A DNA stretch of 64,000 nt from an uncultured Kiritimatiellota bacterium (GTDB taxonomy: Bacteria; Verrucomicrobiota; Kiritimatiellia; RFP12; UBA1067), in the NCBI GenBank assembly GCA_934635045.1, contig CAKTZA010000005.1:28277-92276 (forward strand), read 5' to 3'. Positions 16,756 through 27,200 of the stretch are shown here, piece by piece (the first letter of the stretch is position 1; every line of letters begins with the position of its first letter). The notes below the pieces were generated by a model, which was not told the DNA's origin, did no database searches, and saw only the letters and a list, made by a program, of their open reading frames with translations. The translations under genes and the position numbers were made by a program.

Positions 16756-17769
16756 TCAGAGATGGGGCCAGGTCAGGTAAGTCCCGGCGTAGGTGAGGCC
16801 CGCGCCGAAGCCGACGAGGACGATGTTCATGCCGTCCTTGAGTTCGCCCGTGCGGACGGCCTGGTCAAGCGAAATCGGGATGGACGCGGCGGACGTGTTC
16901 GCCGTCTCCGCGAGGTTGAGCCAGAACTTCTCCAGCGGCAGCTTCATGCGGCGCGCGCACGCCTCGATGATGCGGCCGTTCGCCTGGTGCGCGAAGACGC
17001 GGTCCAGCGCGGACGTCTCGACGCCCTTGCGCGCGCAGAGCTCCTGCGTCACGCGCGACATCGTCTTCACGGCGAACGCGAAGACCTCGTGGCCCATGAG
17101 CGAGAGCGTGGAGCGCGGCGCGTGCGGCGCGGCGGTCGGGAGGCCCGTCACCGGGTCGAACGGCAGCGACGTCATCGTGCCGCCCGTGCGCTGGATGAAG
17201 TGGCGGCCCGAGCCGTCCGCCCCCAGAATCGTCGTCGCGGACGATTCGCCCGCCGTCCTGTCGCTTTCGAGCACGACCGCGCCCGCGCCGTCGCCGAAGA
17301 GGATGCACGAGCTGCGATCCGTCCAGTCCACGATGCGCGTCAGGCACTCCGAGCCGATGACGAGGGCCTTCTGCCCTGGATTGCAGACGAGCCACCCGCG
17401 CGCCTGCTCCAGCGCGTAGACGAAGCCCGCGCACGCCGCCAGCAGGTCGTAGGCGCCCGCGTTCACGCAGCCGAGAAGGCCCTGCACGATGCAGGCCGTC
17501 GACGGAAAGGTGTTGTAGTCGGGCGTCGAGGTCGCGAGCACGATGAGGCCGACGTCCTCCGGCGCCACGTTCGCCGTCGCCAGCGCCGCGCGCGCGGCCT
17601 TCGTCGCCATCGAGGACGTCGTCTCGCCCTCGCCGGCGATGTGCCGCGCGTGGATGCCCGTGTGCGAGAAGATCCACTCGTCGGACGTGTCGAGCGCCGC
17701 CGCGATGTCTGCGTTGGTCACCACCTTCGGCGGCAGGTAGCTCCCCGTTCCAAGAATTCTGATTCCCAT
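16756..17769 (-). CDS. fabH: Beta-ketoacyl-ACP synthase III
   Basis: FabH starts fatty acid synthesis by condensing acetyl-CoA with malonyl-ACP. The 337-residue protein shows C113 (LLAACAGFVYA), H261 (VFAHQANGRI) and N291 (AETANTSAAS), the complete catalytic triad. It is the first gene of the lipid-envelope operon. A TATAAT box (17778-17783) ends 8 bases before its ATG and there is no Shine-Dalgarno, so the transcript is probably leaderless. Confidence 0.96.
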   Translation of the reverse strand: MGIRILGTGSYLPPKVVTNADIAAALDTSDEWIFSHTGIHARHIAGEGETTSSMATKAARAALATANVAPEDVGLIVLATSTPDYNTFPSTACIVQGLLGCVNAGAYDLLAACAGFVYALEQARGWLVCNPGQKALVIGSECLTRIVDWTDRSSCILFGDGAGAVVLESDRTAGESSATTILGADGSGRHFIQRTGGTMTSLPFDPVTGLPTAAPHAPRSTLSLMGHEVFAFAVKTMSRVTQELCARKGVETSALDRVFAHQANGRIIEACARRMKLPLEKFWLNLAETANTSAASIPISLDQAVRTGELKDGMNIVLVGFGAGLTYAGTYLTWPHL

Positions 17770-17777
17770 GACGGGGT

Positions 17778-17783
17778 ATTATA
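17778..17783 (-). promoter_or_regulatory. Start-proximal -10 box (fabH operon)
   Basis: TATAAT within TTTTTGCTATAAT on the minus strand ends 8 bases before the fabH ATG. The best -35 candidate, TTGCCC, is 19 bases upstream and weak. The rest of the 176-base gap to 17945 shows no other convincing signal. Confidence 0.65.
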
Positions 17784-17945
17784 GCAAAAATCGGCGGCGC
17801 AGGGGCAATCCCGCTCTCACCCCGTTTTTTAGCGCCATTTTCAACAGCTTATCTCGGTTTCTCTTCCAACCCCAGCCGGCGCTGGCCAAAAAAGGCATTT
17901 TCGGCGTCCGGCGATTGTCAAGAGAGTCGGGGCAGGGGCGATGCG

Positions 17946-18944
17946 TTAGCCGAAGAAGCTTTCGCAGAACTCCCTTTCGGTGCAGTCGGCCTCGGCAAGG
18001 GCCGAGAACTCGTTGCCGCGCTGATTGCCCCAGCTGTAAAAGCAGACGAGCCTGCCGCCGTGCTCACACATGTCAAGGTCTGAGGCGTTCACGTCCTTCG
18101 CCCCTGCAATATAGGCCTTTTCCGCGTTCGAGAACGCCGCGCGCGGATGAATCATCTTGTCCCACGGATCGTAGCCCAGCACGACGTGAGGGCTCCGCTC
18201 CCACGCGAAGAGATCGCGCGAGCGCATGACGCGCGTCTCGAAGCCCTCCTCGTACGAGCCTTCGAGGTGAAAGAAATAGAACCAGCCGGCGTGATGCTTC
18301 AAGGCGGGGGCGCCCGTGTAGATGTCCTGGCCCATCTTCGCGCCTTCGACGACCTTCCAGTTCACGAGATCCGACGATTCGGCGAAAAACATCGTGAACG
18401 GCGTTCCGACACGATCAAGCGGCGCACCGAGCTCAAACGAGAGGACATATCGACCCTCCGCCCGACACATCGTCGTGTTGTAGCCTTGCCACGCCGGGTT
18501 CTCCAATATGACGCGCGGCTCTGTCCAATGGACAAGATCCGTCGATTCCATCTGGTAGAACCGTCCCTTGCCCCAGTTCTCGACCGCCGTCACGACCACC
18601 CGGTCTCCGGCAACGAACGCATTGCCCATGTGCAGCCCCCTGCCGAACGAGGACGTAACCGTCTTCATGTCCGACAGGTCGAGGAAGCGGAAGTAGGAGT
18701 CGCCCGTCTCATTGAAGCGATAGCGCTTGTCCGGGCGCTCCCATCTGATATACTCCATCAGCCAGAGCCTTCCTTTGAAGACGATGGGATTCGCCTCGAC
18801 GATGAAGATGTCAAACGTGCCGAGCTTCTTCAGGCGAATCGGCCTACGCCCGCCTTGACGCTCCGTGCTCGCGCAGCCGACCAGCGCAAACGCCGCCGCG
18901 CCGCCGAGAAATTCCTTTCGGCTCAAGATTCTTGCCTCATTCAT
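17946..18944 (-). CDS. Lipoprotein with GH43/GH32-like five-bladed propeller
   Basis: The 332-residue protein has a lipobox (FALVGC) at the end of a short signal sequence (about 8-24), preceded by a twin-arginine-like SRKEFLGG. The rest has repeated units of the GH43/GH32/GH130 propeller type: ESTDLVHWTEPRVIL, AESSDLVNWKVVEGA, RSRDLFAWERSPHVV. Which glycosidase family it belongs to cannot be settled by eye, and catalytic carboxylates are not certain. A GGACAGG Shine-Dalgarno precedes the ATG at 18944. It is the last gene of the first saccharide locus, 34 bases after the GH2 gene. Confidence 0.7.
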   Translation of the reverse strand: MNEARILSRKEFLGGAAAFALVGCASTERQGGRRPIRLKKLGTFDIFIVEANPIVFKGRLWLMEYIRWERPDKRYRFNETGDSYFRFLDLSDMKTVTSSFGRGLHMGNAFVAGDRVVVTAVENWGKGRFYQMESTDLVHWTEPRVILENPAWQGYNTTMCRAEGRYVLSFELGAPLDRVGTPFTMFFAESSDLVNWKVVEGAKMGQDIYTGAPALKHHAGWFYFFHLEGSYEEGFETRVMRSRDLFAWERSPHVVLGYDPWDKMIHPRAAFSNAEKAYIAGAKDVNASDLDMCEHGGRLVCFYSWGNQRGNEFSALAEADCTEREFCESFFG

Positions 18945-18978
18945 GTGACCTGTCCTTTCTTCTTGCTTTCAGAAGCCA

Positions 18979-21801
18979 TTACGGCAAGGCGGCATCGCCG
19001 GCGCGGACATCGGACGACGGGTCGCTTGGATTGCGCGCCACGTTTGCGTTCGCCGCCCCCGTGACGAGCGGTGCGGCGATTACGGCACGCAGCTGCGCCA
19101 CCGTCAGGGACTGCGCCGGCGCGAATGTCTCCGACCCCGCATACGCGAGAAGTCGCGCCTTCAGCCATGATGCCGCCGGGTCTTCCGCCCGAAGGGCGAA
19201 CGAACAGACGAGCAATTGTCCTGCCCCCACCCGGTACTCGAAAAGCGCCGCCTGCCGAATCGGGCACTTGACGGACGAGGCGACGTCGACGACCGGAGCG
19301 AACGGCACGCCCGCCTCCAGCTGCACGGCGCATCCTCCCTCCAGAAGCCGACGGAACTGCCACCCGCAGTACCCTTCGTGAGGAAAGTCACGGAAGATCG
19401 GATGTCCGGACTCAATCACCGTCGCATAATTGCCCGAACACCGTCCCGCGAGCCCAATCCGAAACGTCGTCGGCAGAGACTTGAACGGCCCCGCCCCCAG
19501 CAGCAGCACACGCTCGCCGTTCTCCATCGCCGTGACAAGGGCCTCCGCCGAGATGTCCGAAACGACACGCACACCCAATGCCCTACCCGTCGCACCGGGC
19601 GTCGGGAAGGCGTAGACCTCCCAGGCATTCTCGACACGCGAAGAGCCCTCGCCCAGGGTTGCCGTCAGGAGGAATTCCTTCGGCGTCGCGGACATCGGAA
19701 ACGGCACTGTCACAACGCCAAGCGGCAAGACCTCTCCGCAGGGAACGCGCGGCGCGCGAAGGGACGTCTCGAAAACCGATGCGCCGTCCTTCTCCATGAG
19801 CGTCACGCGCAAAATCCCCGGCGGACGACTGTCCGCATAGTTGGAGAGCGAGAATGCGACAGCCTTCGCCTCGCCGCACCGAAAGACGAAATCGCCGCCG
19901 AGATCGCAGAGCAGGACTTCTGCCGCATTGTAGCGGCGGACGTTCTCTACCGTCTCGCCCGGCTTGAGACGGTAGAACTCGTCCATCATCCCGACCGAAT
20001 AGCCGAACGTGTGCCAGTGAGAGTTGATGTCGCCGAGGAAGTCGAAGCCCGCCGTCCGGCGTGAGGCGCGCACCTTCTCGAACGTGAACTTGCGGATGCG
20101 CCGCATCCATTCGCAGGAGTTTCGGAAGTACCGGTCGGCGCGGACGAGGAGCCCCCGTTCGTCCAGCATGCGGCGCAGGCCCGAAAAGATGCCGACACGC
20201 ACGATCGGCGAGTCCGCCGGGTACATCCGCTCCGACGACAAGTCGGCATAGGTCGAATCAATGCAGATCTCGTGCGACGTGCGCGGTTTCCCGCAGTAGG
20301 CGTCTCCCCAGGCGTCCAGGTCAGCGGACGTGCCGAGATTCAGCGACTCGTAGCTCGCGGCGCCCTGCTGATACGACGTGAAGAAGTCGCTGTAGTTGGC
20401 GAGGCGTGCCATGCGCGCAGGGTTATGCGGGAACGGCGCGGCCGCAATGTCGTCCTTCCCCGGCATCAACATGTACTCGACGCCCCGAAGTGCGCTCATC
20501 GGCGTGAAGAGCGCATCGGTCTCCGTGTGTACGATGTCTGCAACGCACGCCAGATACGCCTCCGCAATCCGATCAATGCGCGTCTCGTTGCCCGTGCAGT
20601 AGATGACGACGGACGGATGGCTGCGCGCGAAAGCGACGATGGCCGCATACTCGTGTACCGGCACGAAGTTTGGCGACTCGACATGCACGAGCATGCCGAG
20701 CTCGTCCGCCGCCTCCAAGTACTCCGCCGGCGGAACGTAGGTATGGAACCGGACGAAATTGAAGCCGAGTTCCTTGCGCTTCGCCGTCACCATCCGATAG
20801 TAGGCGGGGTCGCGCGGCACGTGGATGCTTTCCGGGAAGTAGGCGTGTTCCGTCACGCCTCGCAGATAGACGGGCTTTCCGTTCAGCCGGAAGCGCTCGC
20901 CATCCGCCGTGAGACGGCGAAGTCCGAACTTCTGGCGAAACGTCCCGCCGCCCGCCGAGATGCGAAGGTCGTAACGTTTCGGGTTCTCCGGCGACCAAAA
21001 CGCATAGCCGTCCGTGGGGAGCGTGACGCCACCGACGGCTCGACCGCACGCAAGGACGTTCGTTCCGTCCGCAATCTCGTAGGAATAGGCGTCCTTCCCG
21101 GCGATGCGAATCGTGAAGGATTTCAGGTCTGTCGCCGTCGTGACGCAGACGTCCGCAAGGTCGCTCGTCGGGAATCGAAGCTCAAGTCGTCCGTTCACGC
21201 CGCCTGTCGACCGATAGATTGACCGCGTCGTGAGCCCGCAGACGTAGTCGCAGTAGCCGAGGTTCGGGTTGTTCGAGACCGCAAGGACAATCTCGTTCGC
21301 GCCGCGGCGCAGAACGCCCTCCGGGACGGTCAGCTCGAACGGCGTGGAAAAACCCTGACGAAAGGCGATGAAGCGTCCGTTCACCCAGGCATAAACCTGG
21401 TTGCGAACGCCCTCAAAGCGCAAAGCGGCCGCGCCCGCTCGTTCAAGCTCGACCGTGCGACGGTAGTAGAAGCATCCGTAGACTTGCGGCAGGGTCGTGT
21501 CCTCGGCCCAGCCCGTGAGCGGAAACGACTGCGTCAGATGCCAGGGATTGAGACGGAATTCGTCCTTCAGCCCAGCCGCACGAAACGCGGACACCATGTC
21601 CTCCCAGTAGCCGGGAATCGCATGCTCGACGCGCACGCCCACGAAGGACGGATACTCGACTGACTCGCAGGCGTAAGGCCGATAGGCCATCTCCCACGCG
21701 CCGTCCAGCGACACCGACTCGTAGATCGCGTGTTCGTGTGCCGCCGAGGACGTCCCGACAGACAGCGCACACGCGCATGACAGCAAGACGGTCTTTTTCA
21801 T
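18979..21801 (-). CDS. Secreted GH2 glycoside hydrolase
   Basis: The protein has 940 residues with a signal peptide (1-21). Domains in order: sugar-binding jelly roll (about 60-215), immunoglobulin-like domain (about 220-300), TIM barrel (about 305-600) with the acid/base glutamate in IYCTGNETRID (E406) and a likely nucleophile in SHEICIDST, then beta domains. The C-terminal region of about 160 residues ends in GAGQLLVCSFAL…SWLKARLLAY and resembles the end of the other GH2 protein at 46627-49251. GH2 includes beta-galactosidases, mannosidases and glucuronidases; the substrate is not evident. The ATG at 21801 overlaps the GH78 stop (ATGA); longer frames upstream are inside GH78. Confidence 0.87.
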   Translation of the reverse strand: MKKTVLLSCACALSVGTSSAAHEHAIYESVSLDGAWEMAYRPYACESVEYPSFVGVRVEHAIPGYWEDMVSAFRAAGLKDEFRLNPWHLTQSFPLTGWAEDTTLPQVYGCFYYRRTVELERAGAAALRFEGVRNQVYAWVNGRFIAFRQGFSTPFELTVPEGVLRRGANEIVLAVSNNPNLGYCDYVCGLTTRSIYRSTGGVNGRLELRFPTSDLADVCVTTATDLKSFTIRIAGKDAYSYEIADGTNVLACGRAVGGVTLPTDGYAFWSPENPKRYDLRISAGGGTFRQKFGLRRLTADGERFRLNGKPVYLRGVTEHAYFPESIHVPRDPAYYRMVTAKRKELGFNFVRFHTYVPPAEYLEAADELGMLVHVESPNFVPVHEYAAIVAFARSHPSVVIYCTGNETRIDRIAEAYLACVADIVHTETDALFTPMSALRGVEYMLMPGKDDIAAAPFPHNPARMARLANYSDFFTSYQQGAASYESLNLGTSADLDAWGDAYCGKPRTSHEICIDSTYADLSSERMYPADSPIVRVGIFSGLRRMLDERGLLVRADRYFRNSCEWMRRIRKFTFEKVRASRRTAGFDFLGDINSHWHTFGYSVGMMDEFYRLKPGETVENVRRYNAAEVLLCDLGGDFVFRCGEAKAVAFSLSNYADSRPPGILRVTLMEKDGASVFETSLRAPRVPCGEVLPLGVVTVPFPMSATPKEFLLTATLGEGSSRVENAWEVYAFPTPGATGRALGVRVVSDISAEALVTAMENGERVLLLGAGPFKSLPTTFRIGLAGRCSGNYATVIESGHPIFRDFPHEGYCGWQFRRLLEGGCAVQLEAGVPFAPVVDVASSVKCPIRQAALFEYRVGAGQLLVCSFALRAEDPAASWLKARLLAYAGSETFAPAQSLTVAQLRAVIAAPLVTGAANANVARNPSDPSSDVRAGDAALP

Positions 21802-24272
21802 TCGGCCTTTTCTCCTCCGCATGAAGTGTCCGCAATCAGATTCAGCCCCGGCGCCAGCGGACGCGAGACGCCCTGCCAGACGAACTCGCCCGGGAGACCC
21901 GGCGGCAACGTGACCGTACCCGTCGCCTCGCCCTCGCGGAACGCAAGGTCGACCTTGACCGGGCCCTTCGGCGTCGGCGTCTCGGACTGGATCTCTTTCA
22001 GCCGCCCCGGCTGCGGCGCGACGCGCACGCGACGGAACCCGGGCGCGGACGGACGGACTCCCGCGACTGCGGCCTGAAGGAAGTAGACCGGGCTCGCGCT
22101 CCAGGCGTGGCAGTCGCTGCGCGCGTCGATGTGCTGGGTCTCGAACGCCGTGCGTCCGCCCCATGCGATAAAGTCGTTCCACGCGCGGAACCGCTCCAGC
22201 ACGACGTCTGCACGGCCACAACGCGCCAACGCCTCAAACACGTAATAGGAGAAGTAGGTGCTCGCCGACGCAAGTCCTTTACCCGATACGAGCGCGCGCA
22301 CGGCAGAGGTTCGCCGCGCGTCCGTCAAGACATCAGCAAGGATGCCCAAGGCCTGCGCGTGTTCGCTGAAACAGTCCTTCGCCTCCGTATCGGCAAGCAG
22401 CCCACGCGCTTCCGACCAGAACCTTTCCAGGATCGACACGCCGAGACGTTCCGCCTTGCGTCGCCAGAAAGCGGCCAATTCGGGTTCTCCCAACGCGGCT
22501 TCAACCTTTTCAGCACTCTGTACGGACATGAGATACAGAAGGTTGCAGAGCGCGCTCACGCCCTTTCCAGGTTCGCCGCATGGCGCGCACCCCGTCGGAA
22601 AATCGGGGTTCTCCCTCGCCCAGTCCTTCACCCAGTCCATAAAGCTCCATCCCGGCAGGTTCTCCAGAAGCCCGTCGACGTTCTCGTAGCGGGCCAGCCC
22701 GGCGAGCGCGTTCCGAACGCCCGGCAACCGCTCCCTGATGAAGGCCGCGTCATCCCGCCAGAGCAAATGGTCTTCCAGCATCTGTATCCAGCACATCGTA
22801 TACGTACACGACTCCTGATTGGCGCGCGACGGAAACTGCATCGGCACGAACCCATTGTCGCGCCGCGCCCAGTCGTAGACGCTTATCGCGAAGCGCGCCA
22901 GACGCGGATCGGACGTCAGCGCGTTCAGGACCTGCAGCTGGATGCGCGTGTCGCCGGCATACATCTGCTGCTCGTAGTACGGACAGTCAAACAGCATCTC
23001 GTGCAGACATGACTCCATCGTCCGGCGCGACAGGCGGAAGACAGCCTCTACGGAGGGGTCATCGCAACGGAACGCGGCGTCGACCGAAAGCGGATAGCGC
23101 GATTCACCAAGGGCGATTCGGCGAACTTCAAGCGGTTCATCCGCCGTCTTTACCGTCACGCGGCACCAGCGTCCGCACCGCCACCAAGGCGTCGTGAAGC
23201 AAGCGTCCGGGCGACCGTCCGAAACAAAGGTGTCGGCAAAGGCGTGCAAGAAGACCTTGCCCTCCCATTCGTCGCGGTTGCCCTTCGCGCCCCTGTCGTC
23301 GTACAGCGACTCCGCCCAGCTCCACGTGACTGTCGCGTCCCTTCCACCCGAAGTCTCCAGTTCGGGATAGGCGCAGAAATAGTCGTCAAGGTCCCACCAG
23401 AAGTCCCGCGTCTCATGCGCCGGCACCGTAAACGGCTCCGTCAAGTCCTGGGCGGCGTTGACGATGCGCCCGGGCGTTTTCGTCTCGTACGCCTGATCCG
23501 GGCGATCCGCCGGAAAAAGCATCCAGCCGTGCGGACGTTCCCACCAGCGCGCACCATCGATTCCCCTGCGGACGGCAACAGCCTTTTTCCAAGCCTCTCG
23601 CGGCGGCTCTTCATGGAGGAGCCCGGTGCCCGTCACCCGACACTGGTTGCCAACGCCAAACGCCTCCGACGTGCCTCGGTCCGTCATCACGGTGCCTTTC
23701 AGCGGCGCGACATGCCAAGCCCCCCTTCCGGTCGTCAGAGCCGCGTCGTAGGCGCCCTCGGCCTTCAGGAGGAAACCGCCGCGAAAGGAAAGCTGCGCGA
23801 CAGGCGCGGCGGCAAGCAGTTGCCAGCAGGTGGCCTCCAGGCGATGAGGGCCGGGTTCGAGCCCGGTGACTTCGTAGCTCTGGTAATACCAGTGCTCCAC
23901 CAGCCCACGCTGCGGCCCGCGCGCCACCGCCCGACCGTCCAGGCTGAGCACGAACCGCTCGTCCGCCGAGACGTCAAGCCGCAGGGGCGATCCGTCCGAG
24001 ACGAAGTCGTTCCTGAACCGGAAAAACCAGCCGGGCGTCTCCCCGGCCTTGGCCCGCGCCACGGCGTCTTCGCCGCAGGCGGCAACGCCAAACACGTCGT
24101 GTCCGGGCATCCAGATCCACGCGGCCGTGTCCGCCGGCTGGACGATCCGCACGTTCTCGTCGCCGCGCGCATAGCGTGGCGGACGCATCACCTGCCGGAC
24201 TTCGAGCGCGACGACGTTCCCCGCGACCAGCGACGCGAGCGCGACCGCCGCAAGCGTCCAGCGTCCGCTCAT
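21798..24272 (-). CDS. Secreted GH78-like alpha-L-rhamnosidase
   Basis: The 824-residue protein has a short N-terminal signal sequence (about 1-22). N-terminal beta-sandwich domains come first (about 50-400), then the (alpha/alpha)6 barrel beginning with the family signature FDCPYYEQQMYAGDTR (about 427-442), in which acidic residues are catalytic in GH78. Later blocks are SWSFMDWV and QHIDARSDCHAWSASPVYFL, and a C-terminal beta domain closes the protein. Rhamnosidases of this family remove terminal L-rhamnose from plant pectin or bacterial glycans. Start and stop overlap both neighbours by 4 bases, so it is tightly coupled in the operon. Confidence 0.88.
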   Translation of the reverse strand: MSGRWTLAAVALASLVAGNVVALEVRQVMRPPRYARGDENVRIVQPADTAAWIWMPGHDVFGVAACGEDAVARAKAGETPGWFFRFRNDFVSDGSPLRLDVSADERFVLSLDGRAVARGPQRGLVEHWYYQSYEVTGLEPGPHRLEATCWQLLAAAPVAQLSFRGGFLLKAEGAYDAALTTGRGAWHVAPLKGTVMTDRGTSEAFGVGNQCRVTGTGLLHEEPPREAWKKAVAVRRGIDGARWWERPHGWMLFPADRPDQAYETKTPGRIVNAAQDLTEPFTVPAHETRDFWWDLDDYFCAYPELETSGGRDATVTWSWAESLYDDRGAKGNRDEWEGKVFLHAFADTFVSDGRPDACFTTPWWRCGRWCRVTVKTADEPLEVRRIALGESRYPLSVDAAFRCDDPSVEAVFRLSRRTMESCLHEMLFDCPYYEQQMYAGDTRIQLQVLNALTSDPRLARFAISVYDWARRDNGFVPMQFPSRANQESCTYTMCWIQMLEDHLLWRDDAAFIRERLPGVRNALAGLARYENVDGLLENLPGWSFMDWVKDWARENPDFPTGCAPCGEPGKGVSALCNLLYLMSVQSAEKVEAALGEPELAAFWRRKAERLGVSILERFWSEARGLLADTEAKDCFSEHAQALGILADVLTDARRTSAVRALVSGKGLASASTYFSYYVFEALARCGRADVVLERFRAWNDFIAWGGRTAFETQHIDARSDCHAWSASPVYFLQAAVAGVRPSAPGFRRVRVAPQPGRLKEIQSETPTPKGPVKVDLAFREGEATGTVTLPPGLPGEFVWQGVSRPLAPGLNLIADTSCGGEKAE

Positions 24273-27200
24273 CGCATCTCCTTCGACGTGGCGAGCGCCA
24301 GCACACGTCCGCGATCACCGACGGCGCAATAGAAATGGTAGACGACGCCCGCGTGCTTGATGACCCACGGCTTGTGCGCATGGACGCGATCCCACGGTTC
24401 CGAGGGGAAGACGAGCGGCGCGCCATCCCATTTCGTCCAGTGGACGAGATCGCGGCTCACGGCAAACGTCTCGCCCGCGTGTTCGGCAAAAGGCCCCCAC
24501 TGGTAGCCAAAGTAGAACATGACGTACTTGTCCCCGACTTTCCGAACCATCGGATCCGCCGACAGCCCCGCCCTGTCCGCACCGTCACGGTTGAGGATCA
24601 CCGGCTCGCTCCCGTAGCGCGTCCATGTCCGAAGGTCGTCCGAGACGGCCATGCCGATTGACTCCAGCCACGGCTTCGGCGAGCCGGACACGCCCCCCGT
24701 CTTGGCATTGTAGTACATCACGTACCGCTTGCCGAGACGCCGCGTCTCGTCCTCCATGACGAAGCTCTTGTAGAGCGTGACGTCCTCGAACCACCGTGCC
24801 GACCTGTCCCACGGCGCCAGCGCCGGACGGTCGCCGACCCGCGTCCAGGGCCTTGCGGCAGACGGGTCATCCGTCATGGCGAGGCCAATGGCCAGCGGAT
24901 CGGTCTCATAGCCGGCCTTGGCGCCGCCGATATACGTCATCCAATACCGGCCATCCCGCGTGCCGAGCGTATTCGGTCCGTCCCAGCGCACATCCAGCAG
25001 CGCAGGGCCGCCGTCGGCCTGCGCGCAATCCCACGCGCCGTCCGCGCCGCGCAGCAATGCCGGGCCGAGCGGGCGCCACCGCAACAGGTCGTCCGACTTT
25101 GCCAGATGCGTCTCGTAGCCCTTCTGGTCGAAGACGATGTACAGCATATACCAGGAATCCCCCTGCCGGAAGACATTCGGGTTGTCGAGCATCTTCCCCT
25201 CCTCAGGCGCCAGGATCACGCCGTACTTGTAAGGGGTTTTCACTTTCTCGTAGACCGCGCGCATCTCGTCTGCGGAAACGGACGAATCGGACACGACCCT
25301 CCAGTTCCGCAACGTGCAGCTTCCGCCCCTGACCATCAGCGCGATGTCGCGCACCCCTTCGACCTTGAACGACAGCGGTGCGGATACCTTGCCCGCGACG
25401 GCCTTTATGCGCGCCAACGGAAGCGACGGCGCCATTTCTGAGACATCCATCACCTCAATGACCGTCTCGGCATCCGCTGCCGCGACGTCAATCTCGATTT
25501 GCGTTGCGCCTTTCCCGAAATCGATCTGGCCGTAAGAGGCATAGCTTCCGCACGACAGCGCACAGCCCTTCGCGCTCCGCCGCGCGAAAAGCGTCCAGGC
25601 CGCGTCCTGCGCCCTGATTTCGACGCCCTGTCCAAACGCGCGCCGTGTGCCGAAATCTGTCTTGCCGGGCGCATCGTTCGCAACGATTCGCTCCGGCTTC
25701 CGCCTGCCCGTTTTCAGAAGTTTCCAATTCTTCAGATTGCAGATGCCGCCCGACACGCGGCAGATCACGTCGCGTTTTCCACGCACCTCACCGAACAGCG
25801 GAGACACGACGGCCCTGTAGTCATGCCATCCGCCCGCCTCCGGATTGAATGCCGCGATCTTGCGCTCCGGCATATCGCCCGTGATGTCGAAGAACTCGAC
25901 CCGGACGCCCGGCTGATCCGTCGCCAGGTTCAACTCTAGAGACTGTACGCCTGTACCGAAGTCGACCGTCCCATAGTTGACGAGGCCTCCGTCCATAACC
26001 GCAATCCAGCCGTCCTTCTCGCCCGGTCGCACATCAGAATTGTCGAACTGCGAGCCTTGCGGAATGTAGGCGAGAAGTCCCCAGGCGGCCTGATGCGGCG
26101 TCACGGGCTTGCCGCCCGCCGCATCAATCTGCGCGGTCTTCTCGAACGCGGGCTTCTGCGCAAGCATCTCGCCGCGATCATCCGCCCAGAATCGCGCGGC
26201 TTTCGCAAGGCGGGGCGCGAGCGTCGCCGCTTCCGGCGACGGCCCATCGCCGACGAACCAGAACTCGAAGCCATACGGCGGCAGTTTCACGCGCGTCGGC
26301 GCCGCCGATGCGGCGACGGGTGCAGCGGACATCTCTCGACAGATGGCGAACGCCTTTCCACCGCGCGTCCAGACCGGTGCGACATCCTGTGGCGCGTCCG
26401 TCACGTTGAGAAACATCACCAGCCGCCGCCCGTCCACATGACGCCATGTCGAATGCAGCACCTTGTCCACCGTGACCGGGTTTGGTTCGCAGACGCCCCA
26501 TTCCGTCGAAAGCGTCGGGACGGGCTCGGCGAACGCAAGCGGCGCCTCCATTTCAGCGCTGTTGAGAAAGTCGGCGAGCGCCCACCGACAGTGCGCGAGC
26601 TTCTTCAGAAAGCCGCGGCGCGGCGACGGGTAGCATACCGTCAGGTAATGCGTCCAGCCGATCTGCTCGCCATACGCGAGCTGCTCGGCGTACTTCGGGA
26701 AGAAGCTCTCGTAGGTTCCCGGAACGCGATGGAAGTCGCAGCCGCGCCCGACGAACTGGACGCGAGGCGAATAGAGCGACTGAAAGAGCGGCACATGCCC
26801 AGAGCGGCCGGCTCGCCACCCAAGGAATCCGTCCAGCCGGTTCACGCACGGCTCGGCCGTCTCCTCGCTCGTATGGACAAGCTCCGGCATCTCCTTGCGC
26901 AGGTCGCCCATCAGGTAATTGCAGAACTTCCAGATGCCGCCGGACGTCCAGGACGCCGGGTCACCGACGCGGTGTCCGTGGCTCGGGTCGAAACAGACAT
27001 GGGGCGTCGCGCAGATCAGCTGGTCGTGGTAGATGCCGTCCAGGTGGGCGTCACGCGCGACACGGCGCGTCCGGCGGCAGAGGAAGTCCCGCCATTCGGG
27101 CACGGCCGGGCAGGGATCGACATAATCCTCGTCCGGGCCGAAGTGCTCGATCGGCGCAACGCCACGTTCGTCCTTGACCGCCCAGAGCTTGCCGGTCTTG

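Noticed and set aside
17878..17925. Inverted repeats and A/T runs downstream of the GH43-like lipoprotein gene
   Set aside because: Stems are 3-5 bases and the T-run is not placed after a stable hairpin on the transcribed strand.
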